This document shows positions 4,763-6,955 of a stretch of DNA of 6,955 nt, in pieces. The notes beneath the pieces are model-generated. The model saw nothing but the letters and a program-made list of their open reading frames with translations. It was not told the DNA's origin and did no database searches. Made by a program: the position numbers and the translations under genes. Origin of the DNA: Candidatus Dormiibacterota bacterium (lineage in GTDB: Bacteria; Chloroflexota; Dormibacteria; Aeolococcales; Aeolococcaceae); the NCBI GenBank assembly GCA_003170875.1, contig PMYJ01000131.1:1-6955 (forward strand), written 5' to 3'. Numbering within the stretch: the stretch's first letter is position 1; each line of letters opens with the position of its first letter.

Positions 4763-5512
4763 ATGACGGCCGGCGGGCAGATGGGGTTCGGCGTCCCCCC
4801 TGGCCCTCCAGCGCCCGGAACTGATCCCCCGGCGCGAGGACGCCGCGGTCACCGCGTGCTCGTCCGCCCCGGCTCGGCGGGCGGCGGGGCCGATGGGTCC
4901 GGGACCCGCGAGCGCATCCTTGCGATCGCCCTCGACCTCTTCGTCGAGCAGGGTTACGAGGAGACCTCGCTCCGTCAGATCGCCGAGCGGGTGGGGGTGA
5001 CCAAGGCCGCCCTCTACTACCACTTCCGCTCCAAGGACGAGATCCTCTTGACGCTGCATGAGCCGGTGCACGAGCTGATGCGAAACGCCATGGTTCGGCT
5101 CGAGAATCCCGCGTCGGGGGGAGGGATGTGGATGACCTTCCTGGACTGGCTCATCGACCAGGTGGCCGTCCACAGCCGGCTGCTCCTGATGTACCAGCGC
5201 AACGCCACCGCCCTGGGCGCAGTGCACCGGAAAGACCCTGATGGGGTCCAACGACATCACCGCGGCCCGGACGTGGAACCCGAGCAGCTCTTTCTGCGGA
5301 TGCTCGGCGACCCGGCGTTCAGCCTCGACGACCGCGTCCGGATGGCCGGTTCACTGGCCGTGGTGGTCGCGGGCGCAGGCCTCGCGATGCGGCCGGCCGC
5401 CGGGGCCGTGGATCCGGCGGAGCTGGCCCGCATCCTCAAGGTCGCGGTGCGTGACCTGCTGCGGGTGGGCCCTCCTACTCCCCCTCCACTGCCCCCGCCT
5501 CTTCCGGCGTAG
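4763..5512 (+). CDS. TetR-family transcriptional regulator
   Basis: A 249-residue repressor-type protein as annotated from the ATG at 4763. The TetR DNA-binding domain spans about 48-95: T-R-E-R-I-L-A-I-A-L-D-L-F, then T-S-L-R-Q-I-A-E-R-V-G-V-T, and the hallmark recognition helix end A-L-Y-Y-H-F-R-S-K-D-E. The rest is the helical ligand-binding and dimer region, ending in a Pro-rich tail. Residues 1-47 are Gly/Pro/Arg-rich and unusual for the family. No Shine-Dalgarno precedes the ATG. A GTG at 4856 would give 218 residues, nearer the usual length, so the start is uncertain. It is divergent from the DrrAB-like pair and 15 bp before the hydrolase, so it probably controls both and itself through the dyads at 4709-4742. 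At about 5223-5290 the codon pattern fits another frame better. Confidence 0.92.
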   Translation: MTAGGQMGFGVPPGPPAPGTDPPARGRRGHRVLVRPGSAGGGADGSGTRERILAIALDLFVEQGYEETSLRQIAERVGVTKAALYYHFRSKDEILLTLHEPVHELMRNAMVRLENPASGGGMWMTFLDWLIDQVAVHSRLLLMYQRNATALGAVHRKDPDGVQRHHRGPDVEPEQLFLRMLGDPAFSLDDRVRMAGSLAVVVAGAGLAMRPAAGAVDPAELARILKVAVRDLLRVGPPTPPPLPPPLPA

Positions 5513-5527
5513 GGCGGACCGCCGCTG

Positions 5528-6226
5528 ATGCCGACCGCCGATGCCAACGGGATCCGCATCCACTACGAGGTGCACGGCGAGGGCCGGCCGCTCCTCTTCA
5601 TCCTCGGTCTCGGCGGGGACGTCTCGGAGTACACCGCCCTCATCGATCAGCTGGCCGCTCGATCGCGGGTCATCGCCTTCGACAATCGCGGCGCGGGGCG
5701 CACCGACAAGCCCGATGCGCCGTATTCCATCGAGCTGATGGCAACCGACGCTCTGGGCGTCCTGGACGCTCTCGGCATCAGCCGCGCCGACGTGCTGGGA
5801 GTCTCCCTGGGGGGACGCATCGCCCTGGAGCTCGCCCTCGGCCACCCCGAGCGTGTCGAGAGGCTGATCCTGGTCTCCACCTCGGCCCGGGTCGTCCCGA
5901 ACCGGCGGCGGAGGCGTCTCTACCCCATCCTCTCCGGATTGCCGCTCTTCCGGAGCCGGTACCCGCAGCCGCGGTACGCATTCGTCCGCCAGATGGCGGC
6001 CTCGGCGGGCTGGGACGCCCGCCCGCGCCTCCACCAGATGGGCATGCCCACGGTCGTGCTGCACGGGCGCAGCGATCGGGCGGCGCCGCTCGCGATGGCC
6101 GAGGAGCTGCACCGCGGCATCCCCGGGTCGCAGCTCCAGACTTTCAAGGGTGGCCACCTCTTCTTCCTGATCCGGGAGCGGCGGGGCTTCGTCGACGCCG
6201 TGGCGGACTTCGTCGGGCAGGGTTGA
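5528..6226 (+). CDS. alpha/beta hydrolase with a short lid
   Basis: This 232-residue serine hydrolase resembles 3-oxoadipate enol-lactonase/haloperoxidase-type members. The nucleophile elbow is G91-V-S93-L-G-G, and Asp183 (H-G-R-S-D) and His210 (G-G-H) complete the triad. The oxyanion strand G-L-G-G (27-30) and D-N-R-G-A-G-R-T-D-K-P-D (52-63) are typical. The segment between the core halves (about 121-171) is short and begins with five consecutive Arg (126-130), so the lid over the active site is reduced relative to the usual 260-280 residue members. No signal peptide is seen; it is probably cytoplasmic. The ATG is 15 bp after the TetR stop, with AGGGCGG overlapping that stop. The GNAT gene follows with overlap, so the three form one operon. 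An ester or lactone substrate is likely; it could inactivate a compound sensed by TetR (inference). Confidence 0.92.
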   Translation: MPTADANGIRIHYEVHGEGRPLLFILGLGGDVSEYTALIDQLAARSRVIAFDNRGAGRTDKPDAPYSIELMATDALGVLDALGISRADVLGVSLGGRIALELALGHPERVERLILVSTSARVVPNRRRRRLYPILSGLPLFRSRYPQPRYAFVRQMAASAGWDARPRLHQMGMPTVVLHGRSDRAAPLAMAEELHRGIPGSQLQTFKGGHLFFLIRERRGFVDAVADFVGQG

Positions 6227-6801
6227 TGGCGGCGCCCGAGCGGCTCGACCTCGGAGGCGGCCTGGTCCTCCGCCGGTGGTGCCCGGCCGATGCCGAGGCG
6301 CTGACGCTGGCGATCGCCGAGAGCATTGAGCACCTGCGGCCGTGGATGCCCTGGGCAATGGGGGCGAACCTCGAGGAGCAGCGCGCCACCCTCGCCAGAT
6401 GGGATCAGGAATGGGATGGGGGTGGAGACCTCTGCTATGGACTCTTCCTCGGTCCGGTCGCCCTGGGCGCCTTCGGGCTCCACCGCCGCATCGGTCCAGA
6501 CGGGCTGGAGATCGGGTACTGGGTGCATGCGGCGCACACGCGGCGTGGCCACGCGAGCGCCGCCTCCGGCGCGCTCACCACCGTCGCGTTCACGCTTCCC
6601 GGGATCGAGGTGGTGGAGATTCACCACGACCGGGCCAACCTCGCCAGTGAGGGTGTCCCCCGCAAGCTCGGGTACAGCCTGGTGGGCGAGCGTCCGAGGC
6701 GAGGAGCGCCGTCGCCGGCCGAGTCCGGCACCTTCCTGATCTGGCGGATGACCCGCGAGGACTGGCAGCCGCCGGGGACGCTGGAGCCGACAGGCGGCTG
6801 A
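6226..6801 (+). CDS. GNAT N-acetyltransferase, RimJ/RimL type
   Basis: This 191-residue acyl-CoA-dependent acetyltransferase belongs to the Acetyltransf_3/RimJ-RimL group. Marks in order are L-R-P-W-M-P-W (37-43) and the strand G-L-E-I-G-Y-W-V (93-100). The pyrophosphate-binding loop is T-R-R-G-H-A (105-110). The late motif is N138-L-A-S-E-G-V-P-R-K-L-G-Y (138-150), where most relatives have N-x-x-S-x-x-v-x-x-K-L-G-F. Members acetylate ribosomal protein N termini, but many are small-molecule or antibiotic acetyltransferases. The ATG at 6226 shares its A with the hydrolase TGA (TGATG); a TTG one codon earlier is also possible but less likely. Overlap implies translational coupling with the hydrolase, pointing to a shared substrate or response (inference). 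It ends 15 bp from a convergent gene. Confidence 0.9.
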   Translation: MAAPERLDLGGGLVLRRWCPADAEALTLAIAESIEHLRPWMPWAMGANLEEQRATLARWDQEWDGGGDLCYGLFLGPVALGAFGLHRRIGPDGLEIGYWVHAAHTRRGHASAASGALTTVAFTLPGIEVVEIHHDRANLASEGVPRKLGYSLVGERPRRGAPSPAESGTFLIWRMTREDWQPPGTLEPTGG

Positions 6802-6816
6802 TCGCCACCCGGCCGG

Positions 6817-6955
6817 TCAGGGCAGGTTGACGAGCGTCCACCCCGCGCCGCCGTCGGTGGTTCGCCACAGCTGGAGCTGAGTGCCCTCGGGAAGCTGATC
6901 CGCGACCCAGGCGTACCCGACCGATGCGTCGGTGAACCCCAACCACCACGCCCCG
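6817..6955 (-). CDS. C-terminal end of a BNR/Asp-box beta-propeller protein (partial)
   Basis: The minus strand carries the last 45 codons of a gene that enters from the right edge, ending with TGA at 6819-6817. The peptide contains F-T-D-A-S-V-G-Y-A-W-V followed by L-W-R-T-T-D-G-G-A-G-W-T. The latter fits the Asp-box (S/T-x-D-x-G-x-x-W) of sialidase/BNR-type propellers and Ycf48-like proteins, in which 'x-D-x-x-x-G-x-A' strands alternate with 'T-x-D-G-G-x-x-W' turns. Such proteins are often secreted or membrane-attached, but the N terminus is outside the window. The gene converges on the GNAT gene with a 15-bp gap. The family call rests on one blade and is therefore moderate. Confidence 0.72.
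   Translation of the reverse strand, partial: GAWWLGFTDASVGYAWVADQLPEGTQLQLWRTTDGGAGWTLVNLP

Noticed and set aside
5735..6627. Minus-strand open frames opposite the hydrolase and GNAT genes
   Set aside because: They have no recognisable domains, and the plus-strand frames carry complete catalytic motifs.
6809..6816. CCGGCCGG palindrome between GNAT and the propeller gene as a terminator
   Set aside because: It is only 8 bp with no loop and no T-run; such palindromes are expected by chance at this GC content.
1..6955. tRNA, rRNA, CRISPR array, insertion sequence or phage features
   Set aside because: I looked for cloverleaf-like arms, regular spacer-repeat patterns, transposase motifs and flanking terminal repeats and saw none.

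Overview
The window is very GC-rich (about 70% by eye), with strong G/C preference at third codon positions, GTG starts and mostly small intergenic gaps. It looks like bacterial chromosome from a high-GC lineage, such as an actinobacterium or a soil relative like Dormibacterota or Chloroflexota; the sequence alone does not decide which. I see no tRNA, rRNA, CRISPR array, insertion sequence or phage gene.

Left block (13-1897, minus strand), read in transcription order: a HAD-family sugar/hexitol phosphatase, a small ribbon-helix-helix DNA-binding protein, an FmdB-type zinc-ribbon protein with a long disordered tail, and a classical thioredoxin. All four point the same way, but hairpins lie in the gaps before the zinc-ribbon gene and before thioredoxin, so they may not be one simple transcript. 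Divergent from the phosphatase is a LysE/RhtB-family exporter (2006-2644, plus). Its putative -10 box sits close enough to the ATG to suggest a leaderless mRNA. The exporter ends tail-to-tail against the next block, with a hairpin between them.

Central block (2710-4523, minus): a DrrAB-like two-gene ABC exporter, with ATPase and permease overlapping by ATGA. A 239-bp divergent control region (4524-4762) holds several inverted repeats and putative promoters facing both ways.

Right block (4763-6801, plus): a TetR-family regulator, an alpha/beta hydrolase 15 bp downstream, and a RimJ/RimL-type GNAT acetyltransferase whose ATG shares one base with the hydrolase stop. The layout suggests a TetR-controlled unit in which an exporter (DrrAB) is divergently paired with two candidate small-molecule-modifying enzymes. 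The substrate cannot be read from the sequence. At the right edge (6817-6955, minus) is the C-terminal end of a BNR/Asp-box beta-propeller protein that runs out of the window.

All gene families here are known. The features most worth a second look are the divergent operator region with the exporter/TetR/hydrolase/GNAT arrangement, an out-of-frame mini-ORF that occupies the Shine-Dalgarno of the ribbon-helix-helix gene, and a segment of the TetR gene whose codon pattern fits another frame better.
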